A stretch of DNA of 64,000 bases from Closterium sp. NIES-65 (Eukaryota > Streptophyta > Zygnematophyceae > Desmidiales > Closteriaceae): positions 1,859,001-1,923,000 of the forward strand of contig CANXME010002568.1 of the NCBI GenBank assembly GCA_948144175.1, written 5' to 3'. The translations under genes and the position numbers were made by a program. The notes under the pieces were generated by a model. The model was given only the letters and a program-made list of their open reading frames with translations. It did no database searches and had not been told where the DNA came from. Positions 53,208 to 61,707 of the stretch are shown here, in pieces; the first letter of the stretch is position 1, and the number at the start of each line of letters is the position of its first letter.

Positions 53208-56200
53208 ATGGCTACCCCTAGTGTCCTAGCTTTTGACGCTGAGGGTCGCGCCATCGATTTTGAGGTCTGGTTAGACGACCTGCAGCTGTTCTTACAGTGC
53301 GACAGGGCTGACGACCTTTCTCTCTTTGACCTCACCTCTGGCGCCTCTCCTGCTCCTGCTGCTGATGCTGATCCCACTGTCCGCTCTAAGTGGGCCACCC
53401 GCGATGCTGCTGCACGTCTTGCTGTGCGTCCCCACCTCCCTACCTCTGAGCGTGCGCACTTTAGCCAGTACAAGAGTGCTCAGACCTTGTACGACGCTGT
53501 AGTTGCGCGCTACTCCTCCCCTGCCACTGCTGCACTGAGCCGTCTCATGCTTCCCTACCTCTTTCCTGACCTCTCTGCCTTTCCCACTGTCGCTGACCTC
53601 ATTACGCACCTCCGCACTAGTGACACTCGCTACCGCGCCGCCCTTCCTGCTGAGTTCTGCGCTAAGAACCCACCCCCCATGTACATCGCTCTCTACTACG
53701 TAGTCGCGCGTCTCCCTGACTCCCTTCGCGTCGTCAGGGACCACTTTCTCGCAGTCTGTCCCACCACCCTCACCGTCGACCTCCTCGAGAAGGCCCTCCT
53801 CGCAGCGGAGAAGAGCATAGTCGCTGTAGGTGCTTCTCGCGGTGACCCTCGCACCCCCATCTTTGAGGGGTGCTCTCCTTCCCCTTTGTTGCCCTCTGTT
53901 GCCTCTGCTGCTGCTGCCGACCTGCTTGGTCTTGAGTCGGTCGGCGCGGCGTCTGCCCCTAGTGGGAGACGTCGCTCCAGCAAGGGCAAGGGGGGCAAGG
54001 GCACGGGTGGAGCTGGAGGGGGCGGTGGCGGTGGCGGCGGTGGCGGCGGAGGGAGTGGGGGTGGCGGCGGGACTAGTGGCGGGGGTGGTGGTGGTGGTGC
54101 CAGCAGCGGCGGAGACGGTGGTGGTGGTGCCAGCGGTGGTGGTGGAGGCAGCGGCGGAGGTGGAGGCGGCGGAGGTGGAGGCGGTGGAGGCGGCAGCGGA
54201 GGTGGCGGTGGTGGTGGAGGAGGTGGAGCTGGTCGGGGTGGTACCCAGCAGCGTAGCGGCGGTGGTGGTGGCCAGCGCTCGCAGCGGCAGCAGCAGCAGC
54301 GCTCGCGGGACATCCCTCCGCCTCAGCAGCTTCGTGAGTGGTACGCTGGGCGTCAGAGGGGTGGGGGTACTGGTCCCTGCACCTATGTTCTTCGTTCCGG
54401 CGACCGCGCGGGTGAGCAGTGTGGGGGTGCCCACGCCGCCCAGCGCTGCTTTGGCCGCCTGACGGACGCTTGGCGTCAGCAGTTCCCTGGGGCTAGTGAG
54501 ATCCCTCGCTGGGATGAGCTTCTTAGGAGCTGCGTGAGTGGTTCGCCTCTCTCTCCACAGGAGCTGCGTGAGTGGTTCGCTCGCCGCTGGAGGCGTGCTG
54601 CTGAGTCTGGAGGTGCTGCTGGAGCTGGAGCTGGAGCTTCTTCGACCGTCGAGGGTGCGGGTGCTGCCGGTCCCGGAGCTGCTGGACCTGCGGGTCCTCC
54701 TGGAGCTGGAGCTGCTGAGGGCGTTGGTGCTGAGCCTACTGCTGTTGGTCCTGCCGCTGGAGGTGTGGGTGGCGCTGGTGGTGTCGCTGAGGGTGCTGGT
54801 GCTGTCCCTGCTGGGTCTGGAGCTGCCGCGCGACCTCGGCCGTACTTCGTTCCGCTCCTGCAGCAGGTTCTTGGTCTTTCTCCTCCAGTAGAGGGTCCAC
54901 CGCCTGTCCACTCACAGTCCCTGCTGGAGCCTTCCTCTCCACTGCCTGCTCCCTCTCCTTACACTGGTCCTACTGGAGGTCTTGCTGAGCGTCGTGAGCC
55001 TGCGTCTCGTCCCGCGTCGCCTGTTCGTGCTGCTCGCGCTAGTGGTCGCAGTTCGCGTCAGCGTCCTCCTCCTGTCCCTGGCACGCACCGGATGTCTTTG
55101 CGTCCGTCCACTGCTCCTCTGCGTGCCCCTTTGCCTTCTCCTCCTGAGTCCTCTCTTCCTGCGCTTGCCGACCCTGAGTCGGACTCTCTTCGTGCTGCCA
55201 GTCCTACTGTTACGCGTCTGCTTGCTACTGTCGTCACTGACCCCTCTTTTGAGTCCACTGCTGCGTCTGCTCTTGTCGCTGAGCTCGTCGACTTTGCTGC
55301 TCGCTGTCGTCTCGACTACGCTGCTAGTCTTGTTGCTGAGTCTGCGTCTGTCTGTCCTCCGTCCGTCGGGGGTGAGTGTGCTCTTGGCACGGACGTCCTA
55401 GAGGACAGGCAGGAGGAGTTACAGTGTCTGGCGGCTGCTTCACCTCATCTCGCGTCTGTACTGCTTGCCCCTGAGGGAGACCCGGATGCACTAGACATCC
55501 CGACTCCGCGTTCTTACGCGGAGGCTGTAGAGGGTCCCTACTCCTCTCAGTGGCAGGCAGCTATGGATGCAGAGATGGCTTCGTGGAAGTCCACAGGCAC
55601 CTACGTTGACGCAGTTCCCCCTCCTGGGGCGAACATCGTCAGTGGCATGTGGATCTTCAGGGTGAAGCGGCCGCCGGGCTCTCCACCTGTCTTCAAGGCA
55701 CGGTACGTTGCTCGTGGCTTCAGTCAGCGGCAGGGAGTTGACTACTTTCAGACCTTCTCTCCCACCCCGAAGATGACCACTCTTCGGGTGCTGCTGCACA
55801 TAGCCGCTCAGCGCGACTACGAGCTTCACTCTCTCGACTTCAGCACTGCGTTCTTGCAAGGTAGCCTGCACGAGGAGATCTGGCTGCGCCGTCCGCCTGG
55901 CTTCACTGGGACTTTCCCTCCTGGCACCCAGTGGAGCCTCCGACGGTCAGTCTACGGTCTCCGCCAGGCACCGCGTGAGTGGCACGACACACTGAGGACT
56001 ACGCTTGCGGCTCTTGGGTTTGCTCCCTCTACTGCTGACCCGTCGCTGTTTCTGCGCACCGACACTTCACTGCCGCCGTTCTACATCCTCGTGTACGTCG
56101 ACGACTTGGTCTTTGCCACAGCGGACACTGCTGGACTCGCCTACGTGAAGTCCGAGCTGCTGAAGAGACACACGTGCACAGACCTGGGTGAACTGCGCAG

Positions 56201-57077
56201 CTACCTTGGCTTGCAGATCACTCGGGACAGAGCACGCCGCACCATTACCTTGACTCAGTCACACATGGTGCAGCAGGTCCTTCAGCGCTTCGGCTTCACG
56301 TACTCCTCGCCTCAGGCCACTCCTCTGCCTACTCGCCACTCACTCTCAGCTCTGCCTTCGGATGAGTCCGTAGAGTCGAGTGGTCCGTATGCAGAGCTTG
56401 TTGGCTGCCTCATGTACCTGATGACCTGCACACGACCTGACCTTGCATACCCTCTGAGCATTCTTGCACGCTATGTTGCTCCTGGGAGACACAGACCAGA
56501 GCACATGGCTGCAGCGAAGAGGGTATTGCGCTACCTGTGCAGTACGTCGGGCATGGGGCTAGTGCTTGGAGGGCGGAGTCCAGTGGTCCTTACCGGCCAC
56601 GCGGACGCTTCTTGGGCTGACGACCAGGCTACGCAGCGGTCGTCACAGGGTTACACCTTCAGCCTTGGTTCCGGCTCTGTCTCGTGGCGGTCTACTCGCT
56701 CGTCTTCGGTTCTCGGTTCCAGTTGTGAGGCTGAGATCTACGCCGGGGCCATGGCTGCACAGGAGCTTCGCTGGCTCACCTACCTGCTGACTGACCTTGG
56801 AGAGCCGCCTCGTTCTCCTCCAGTGCTGTACGTAGACAACAAGGCCATGCTGGCCTTGTGTCGAGAGCAGCGCTTGGAGCACAGAACGAAGCACATTGCT
56901 CTCCGCTACTTCCTTGCTCGTGAGCTGCAGCAGCGTGGTCAGTTGCGACTTGCGTACGTGGCCTCTGAGACCAACACTGCTGATGTGTTCACCAAGGCAC
57001 TCGCGCCTTGTGACCATCAGCGCTTTTGCACCCAGCTGGGTCTTGTGCCTGTCTTGCCTCACTTGCTCTCCTCTTGA
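53208..57077 (+). CDS. Copia-9 Gag-RT-RNase H fusion polyprotein (no PR, no IN)
   Basis: The ATG at 53208 is chosen because it matches the MATPSVLAFDAEGRA start of the other copies; the upstream in-frame ATG at 53184 adds eight unconserved residues. Domains by residue: capsid-like 1 to about 215; basic stretch about 247; Gly-rich about 260-360; C-X13-C-X3-H-X4-C about 390-415; junction about 440; Gly/Ala linker; RT from about 785 with YVDDLVFAT (YVDD near 963); RNase H with TGHADASWADDQ, SSCEAEIYAG and LYVDNKAM; end ADVFTKALAPCDH. The protease (DSGAS) and the entire integrase are absent, yet all 1289 codons are open. It probably supplies RT and particle protein but needs protease and integrase in trans. 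Confidence 0.9.
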   Translation: MATPSVLAFDAEGRAIDFEVWLDDLQLFLQCDRADDLSLFDLTSGASPAPAADADPTVRSKWATRDAAARLAVRPHLPTSERAHFSQYKSAQTLYDAVVARYSSPATAALSRLMLPYLFPDLSAFPTVADLITHLRTSDTRYRAALPAEFCAKNPPPMYIALYYVVARLPDSLRVVRDHFLAVCPTTLTVDLLEKALLAAEKSIVAVGASRGDPRTPIFEGCSPSPLLPSVASAAAADLLGLESVGAASAPSGRRRSSKGKGGKGTGGAGGGGGGGGGGGGGSGGGGGTSGGGGGGGASSGGDGGGGASGGGGGSGGGGGGGGGGGGGGSGGGGGGGGGGAGRGGTQQRSGGGGGQRSQRQQQQRSRDIPPPQQLREWYAGRQRGGGTGPCTYVLRSGDRAGEQCGGAHAAQRCFGRLTDAWRQQFPGASEIPRWDELLRSCVSGSPLSPQELREWFARRWRRAAESGGAAGAGAGASSTVEGAGAAGPGAAGPAGPPGAGAAEGVGAEPTAVGPAAGGVGGAGGVAEGAGAVPAGSGAAARPRPYFVPLLQQVLGLSPPVEGPPPVHSQSLLEPSSPLPAPSPYTGPTGGLAERREPASRPASPVRAARASGRSSRQRPPPVPGTHRMSLRPSTAPLRAPLPSPPESSLPALADPESDSLRAASPTVTRLLATVVTDPSFESTAASALVAELVDFAARCRLDYAASLVAESASVCPPSVGGECALGTDVLEDRQEELQCLAAASPHLASVLLAPEGDPDALDIPTPRSYAEAVEGPYSSQWQAAMDAEMASWKSTGTYVDAVPPPGANIVSGMWIFRVKRPPGSPPVFKARYVARGFSQRQGVDYFQTFSPTPKMTTLRVLLHIAAQRDYELHSLDFSTAFLQGSLHEEIWLRRPPGFTGTFPPGTQWSLRRSVYGLRQAPREWHDTLRTTLAALGFAPSTADPSLFLRTDTSLPPFYILVYVDDLVFATADTAGLAYVKSELLKRHTCTDLGELRSYLGLQITRDRARRTITLTQSHMVQQVLQRFGFTYSSPQATPLPTRHSLSALPSDESVESSGPYAELVGCLMYLMTCTRPDLAYPLSILARYVAPGRHRPEHMAAAKRVLRYLCSTSGMGLVLGGRSPVVLTGHADASWADDQATQRSSQGYTFSLGSGSVSWRSTRSSSVLGSSCEAEIYAGAMAAQELRWLTYLLTDLGEPPRSPPVLYVDNKAMLALCREQRLEHRTKHIALRYFLARELQQRGQLRLAYVASETNTADVFTKALAPCDHQRFCTQLGLVPVLPHLLSS

Positions 57078-57283
57078 CTTCACTTGTACTGTGACATATA
57101 TATATACCTGCTCTTGCTTGTCTAGTTTTATATATATGTCTGTACTCCTGCATGTGAACTGGCCTGTGGCCCTGCTCTTGTGCTCGGACTGTGTTGTGAC
57201 TTTGTGATCCACCCTGAGCTTGCTTTGCTTTGCTTGACTGGTCTTGTGACCCCTTGTTCTCCCCCACTTTGCCTATGGGGGTG

Positions 57284-57414
57284 TGTCAAACATTATATAT
57301 GTTATGCTTGTGTAGGCTACAGTGGGTTAGCCTATAGGGGGTACACAATTCTAGGGTTTCCTACTTGTACTCATTTCACTGCTAGTTCATCCATTCCTGT
57401 TCACTTATTTCACA
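57284..57414 (+). repeat. Copia-9 3' LTR (131 bp)
   Basis: Identical to 51992-52122; followed by the duplicated CTTCC. Confidence 0.95.
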
Positions 57415-57419
57415 CTTCC

Positions 57420-58330
57420 TGTGTCCCCTGTGTCGAGGGGCGCCTCAGGGCTGCTCCTCACTCCTCCCAGTTTCCCCCGACAGAGGCTCCTCTGCAGACG
57501 CTTCACATGGACGTGTGGGGCCCAGCCCCCGTCCGTGGGCAGGGTCACGAGCGCTACTTCCTGTTGGTGGTTGACGACTACTCGCGTTACACCTCAGTCT
57601 TCCCCTTGCGCAGCAAGGGTGCTGTCACTGAGGTGCTGATCGCCTTGATCCGCGAGGCTCGTCTCCAGCTCAGGAGGAGCTTCGGCTCGGACTTTCCTGT
57701 TCTGCGTCTGCACTCTGACCGAGGTGGGGAGTTCTCCTCTCGCCTTCTGCGAGACTACTGTCGTGCACAGGGGATCCGCCAGACCTTTACGCTTCCGGAC
57801 TCTCCACAGCAAAATGGGATTGCTGAGCGCCGCATTGGCATGGTCATGGATGTCGCTCGTACGTCCATGATGCATGCGGCTGCCCCCCATTTTCTGTGGC
57901 CATTTGCGGTTCGGTACGCGGCGCATCAGCTCAACCTTCACCCCAGGGTCTCTCGGCCCGCGATGTCCCCAGTGTTACTGTGGACGGGGAAGGTCGGCGA
58001 TGCGTCTGCGTTCCGTGTCTGGGGATCTCGGGCGTTTGTCCGCGACTTGTCTGCGGACAAGCTGTCCCCCCGTGCTGCTCCATGTGTCTTCCTTGGCTTC
58101 CCCCCTGACGCTCCAGGGTGGCAGTTCTACCACCCCTCCTCTCGTCGTGTTCTGTCCTCCCAGGACGTCACGTTCGACGAGTCAGTCCCCTTCTACCGCC
58201 TCTTCCCCTACCGTACTCCTTCCCTCCCCCCCCCACCGGACTTCCTGGTACCAGTTCCCCCCCCGGTAGACCCCCTCCCCCCTCAGGTTCCTGCCCCTTC
58301 AGGTGTGTCCCAGGTAGACACAGTCGAGCC
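57420..58330 (+). pseudogene. Copia-8 integrase
   Basis: Continues from the Copia-9 insertion: CVPCVEGRLRAAPHSSQFPPTEAPL, LHMDVWGPAPVRG, VVDDYSRYTSVFPL, LHSDRGGEFSS, SPQQNGIAERRIG (all three catalytic residues present) and GWQFYHPSSRRVLSSQDVTFDESVPFYRLFPYRTPSLPPPP. No stop codon is visible in this stretch. Confidence 0.88.
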
Positions 58331-59515
58331 AGTCGAGGTTGCTGCTGAGTCTGGTCCTGCTGCGGGTGCTGAGCCTGGGGGTGCTGCTGCTGGGGGTGCT
58401 GAGCCTGGGGGTGCGAGGCCGGGGGGTGCTGAGTCTGGGGGTGCTGGGCCTGGAGGTCCGGAGCCTGCGCCTGCTGGACCTGGGGGCTCTCCGGTTCTTC
58501 CGTCTCGGCGGGAGCCGCTCTCTCCACAGGAGCTGCGCGAGTGGTTTGCTCGCCGCTGGAGGCGTGCTGCTGGAGCTGGAGCTTCTTCGCCTGCTGAGGG
58601 TGCTGGTGCTGCCGGTCCCGGAGCTGCTGGGCCTGCGGGTCCTACTGGAGCTGGAGCTACTGAGCCTGGGGGTGCTGAGTCTGGAGCTGCTGAGCCTGGA
58701 GGTGCTGAGTCTGGAGCTGCTGAGCCTGGGTGTGCTACGTCTGGAGCTGCTGTGCCTGCGGGTGCTGAGTCTGGAGCTGCTGAGCCTGGGGTTTCTCCTG
58801 CTGCTGCGTCTCGCCGGGAGCCCCTCTCTCCACAGGAGCTGCGCGAGTGGTTTGCTCGCCGCTGGAGGCGTGCTGCTGGAGCTGGAGCTTCGTCGACCGT
58901 CGAGGGTGCTGGTGCTGCCGGTCCCGGAGCTGCTGGGCCTGCGGGTCCTACTGGAGCTGGAGCTGCTGAGGGTGTTGGTGCTGAGACTACTGCTGTCTGT
59001 CCTGGCGGTGGTTCTGCTGCTGGTGCTGCTGGAGGTCCTGCCGCTGGAGGTGTTGGTGGCGCTGGTGCTGTCGCTGAGGGTGCTGGTGCTGTCCCTGCTG
59101 AGTCTGGAGCTGCCGCGCGGCCTCGGCCGTACTTCGTTCCGCTCCTACAGCAGGTTCTTGGTCTTTCTCCTTTGGTAGAGTGTCCACAGCCTGTCCAGTC
59201 GCAGCCACTGTTGGAGCCTTCCTCTCCTCTGCCTGCTCCCTCCCCTTACACTGGTCCTACTGGAGGTCTTGCTGAGCGTCGTGAGCCTGCGTCTCGTCCC
59301 ACGTCGCCGGTTTGTTCTGCTCGCGCTAGTGGTCGCGGTTCGCGTCAGCGTCCTCCTCCTGTCCCTGGCACGCACCGGATGTCTCTGCGTCCGTCCACTG
59401 CTCCTCTGCGTGCCCCTTTGCCTTCTCCTCCTGAGTCCTCTCTTCCTGCGCTTGCCGACCCTGAGTCGGACTCTCTTCGTGCTGCCAGTCCTACTGTCAC
59501 GCGTCTACTTGCTAC
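58331..59515 (+). pseudogene. Copia-8 integrase-RT linker
   Basis: Open repeat linker with GGAEPGG and GAAEPGGAESG units and two copies of a SRREPLSPQELREWFARRWRR-type segment (about 58508-58570 and 58810-58870). GLAERREPASRPTSP and PSTAPLRAPLPSPPESSL follow. A one-base change near 59516 (CTACTGTTTGTCAC) shifts the frame. Confidence 0.82.
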
Positions 59516-60430
59516 TGTTTGTCACTGACCCCTCTTTTGAGTCCACTGCTGCGTCTGCTCTTGTCGCTGAGCTCGTCGACTTTGCTGCTCGCTGCCGTCT
59601 AGACTACGCTGCTAGTCTTGTTGCTGAGTCTGCGTCTGTCTGTCCTCCGTCCGTCGGGGGTGAGTGTGCTCTTAGCACGGACGTCCTAGAGGACAGGCAG
59701 GAGGAGTTACAGTGTCTGGCTGCTGCTTCACCTCATCTCGCGTCCGTACTGCTTGCTCCTGAGGGAGACCCGGATGCACTAGACATCCCGACTCCGCGCT
59801 CTTACGCGGAGGCCGTAGAGGGTCCCTACTCCTCTCAGTGGCAGGCAGCTATGGATGCAGAGATGGCTTCCTGGAAGTCCACAGGCACCTACGTTGACGC
59901 AGTTCCCCCTCCTGGGGCGAACATCGTCAGTGGCATGTGGATCTTCAGGGTGAAGCGGCCGCCGGGCTCTCCACCTGTCTTCAAGGCGCGGTACGTTGCT
60001 CGTGGCTTCAGTCAGCGGCAGGGAGTTGACTACTTTCAGACCTTCTCTCCCACCCCGAAGATGACCACTCTTCGGGTGCTGCTGCACATAGCCGCTCAGC
60101 GCGACTACGAGCTTCACTCTCTCGACTTCAGCACTGCGTTCTTGCAGGGTAGCCTGCACCAGGAGATCTGGCTGCGCCGTCCGCCTGGCTTCACTGGGAC
60201 TTTCCCTCCTGGCACCCAGTGGAGCCTCCGACGGCCAGTCTACGGTCTCCGCCAGGCACCGCGTGAGTGGCACGACACACTGAGGACTACGCTTGCGGCT
60301 CTTGGGTTTGCTCCCTCTACTGCTGACCCGTCGCTGTTTCTGCGCACCGAGACTTCACTGCCGCCGTTCTACATCCTCGTGTACGTCGACGACTTGGTCT
60401 TTGCCACAGCGGACACTGCTGGACTCGCCT
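59516..60430 (+). pseudogene. Copia-8 RT, truncated
   Basis: Frame in the downstream half: DPSFESTAASALVAELVDFAARC, CPPSVGGECAL, WQAAMDAEMASWKSTG, SGMWIFRVKRPPGSPPVFKARYVARGFSQRQGVDYFQTFSP, LDFSTAFLQGSLHQEIWLRRPPGF, FYILVYVDDLVFATADTAGLA. It ends at the junction with an inverted A-run and leader; the RT thumb, RNase H and 3' LTR are missing. Confidence 0.88.
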
Positions 60431-60599
60431 AAAAAAACGGTCCTTAGGAAGGACCCGCTCTATACCATGTGAAAGTAAGAGAACAGGAATGAATGAACTA
60501 GCAGTGAAATGAGTACAAGTAGGAAACCCTAGAATTGTGTACCCCCTATAGGCTAACCCACTGTAGCCTACACAAGCATAACATATATAATGTTTGACA
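60431..60599 (-). mobile_element. Copia-10 remnant: inverted LTR plus first bases of a leader
   Basis: The reverse complement reads: LTR of 132 bp (60599-60468, TGTCAAACATTATATATG...CTTACTTTCACA), TGGTATAGAGCGGG (primer-binding site), TCCTTCCTAAGGACCG and a T-run, then the break. The LTR is close to that of Copia-9 (a handful of differences) but far from the Copia-8 5' LTR. It is thus the 5' end of a second, minus-strand element fused to Copia-8. Confidence 0.85.
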
Positions 60600-61277
60600 G
60601 TTGTAATTCGCCGCAATCACCTGCCGCCGAATCTCCATTTTTAATCCTTCGGTGTACGCCTGGATTTTTTCGCCTTCGGTCAGGTCGGTGATGCGGTTGA
60701 ACAGTAACTCCATCTGCTGCGTGTACTGTGTTACACTACTGTATTGCTTGTGTCGGTATATCTGCTGCCGCGCCATGTAGGTTGTATTAATTGGTTCAAA
60801 ACGCCCGATTAAATATGCCCGAAACTGCTGCCACGTTTTCTCCCCGCGGGCTACGTCGATGTAGTAAATCCATTCGAGAGCCGGTCCACGTAACAGTGTC
60901 GCTGCGAGCCGAATCCTTGTTGCGTCTTGTTGCGGGGTCGAACAGCCAATGGCCTCAAAGTAAATTTCGAGGGTGGCCACGAATCGCCGGACGTCGGATC
61001 CCTTCGCGCTTGGATCGAACGCCTCCGGGAGCCTCGGTCGTGCTGCTTCGAGGTTCGGCGAGAGTGGTGCCATTGGTCCGTGAAATGTCGGTGTCGCCAC
61101 TGCTGCTGGAGTTGTCGGTGCTGTAGTCGCTGTGGTCGCTGCTGCTGCGGTGGCGAACCCTGGTTGGCTTGTCAGAAAAGCCTCGAGTCGACGAAGCGTC
61201 GCCTGCGTCTGCTCCATATCGGTGCGGAGGCTCGCGATGTCGCTCGTAGTCGCGTAGTTGTCGCCTTGGCCCTCCAT
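60600..61277 (-). pseudogene. Gypsy-1 gag (N-terminal part)
   Basis: ATG at 61277: MEGQGDNYATTSDIASLRTD, a short coiled-coil-like start, a Thr/Ala/Pro-rich spacer, then the Ty3/Gypsy retrotransposon Gag domain (VRRFVATLEIYFEAIGC, RIRLAATLLRGPALEWIYYID, WQQFRAYLIGRFEPINTTYMARQQIYRHKQYSSVTQYTQQMELLFNRI-type sequence split over the conserved regions). It is open up to 60600, where the Copia-10 LTR cuts it; zinc knuckle and protease are lost. Confidence 0.87.
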
Positions 61278-61707
61278 TTGGTGATTTACAGGAAGATGCG
61301 CGACGAAAATAATCGAATTCTAGGTGCTGGTCGACTTACTGCGAGTCAAATTGACTGTAGAATCGACGAGCGCGAATTCTGTAAGTTGCGTAAATCTCCC
61401 TTAGGCGAAATTCGCGTCCGATCTTGGCCGTTGAGGAGAAAATCGATCCGACGCTCCAAATTCCAACTTTTTTGGGCGAAATTCCCTTGGCCGTTGAGAT
61501 GAAACTCGATCGAACGGTCGAAACTCCAACCTTTCCACCAGTAAATCTGAGGGGTGTTCGAAAACCGAATCGAGGGGGACTTAGTGAAATTGCGTGGAAC
61601 TGGTTTTACATAACCGTATCGGCGCTTTCGTCGTCGCCCCCGCGGTTTTTAAAGGCCGGAACTAAGCGGTTGAAGACCTCGCGTGTAAACCCGCTCTGAT
61701 TACCAAG
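61278..61707 (-). other. Gypsy-1 leader with 63-bp direct repeat and primer-binding site
   Basis: TGGTAATCAGAGCGGG on the minus strand directly follows the LTR (plus 61690-61705), an initiator tRNA-Met site with one inserted base. Two imperfect copies of a 63-bp unit starting CTTGGCCGTTGAG lie at 61423 and 61486. Confidence 0.75.

Larger units (their letters stand above)
51992..57414 (+). mobile_element. Copia-9: young, non-autonomous Copia lacking protease and integrase
   Basis: Two identical 131-bp LTRs (51992-52122 and 57284-57414) with exact CTTCC duplications (51987-51991 and 57415-57419). Contents: primer-binding site TGGTATAGAGCGG, GC-rich leader, one intact ORF (53208-57077), and a polypurine tract CTATGGGGGTG. 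Total 5423 bp, about 1.9 kb shorter than Copia-7, the difference being the protease-integrase segment. It is inserted in Copia-8. Confidence 0.96.
49333..60430 (+). mobile_element. Copia-8: short-LTR Copia, 3' truncated, containing Copia-9
   Basis: 5' LTR (49333-49464), primer-binding site, leader, zinc-motif/protease, GAG-pre-integrase, [Copia-9], integrase, linker and RT up to 60430, where RT breaks off inside TAGLAY and joins an inverted LTR fragment. No capsid region was found. Removing Copia-9 with one CTTCC restores the reading frame between PSC(V) and CVEGRLRAAPHSS. Confidence 0.9.

Noticed and set aside
49333-60599. Copia-8 and the inverted LTR as the two ends of one intact element
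   Set aside because: The right LTR is inverted and belongs to a different subfamily, the RT is truncated at the junction, and the flanking Gypsy-1 sequence is not contiguous.
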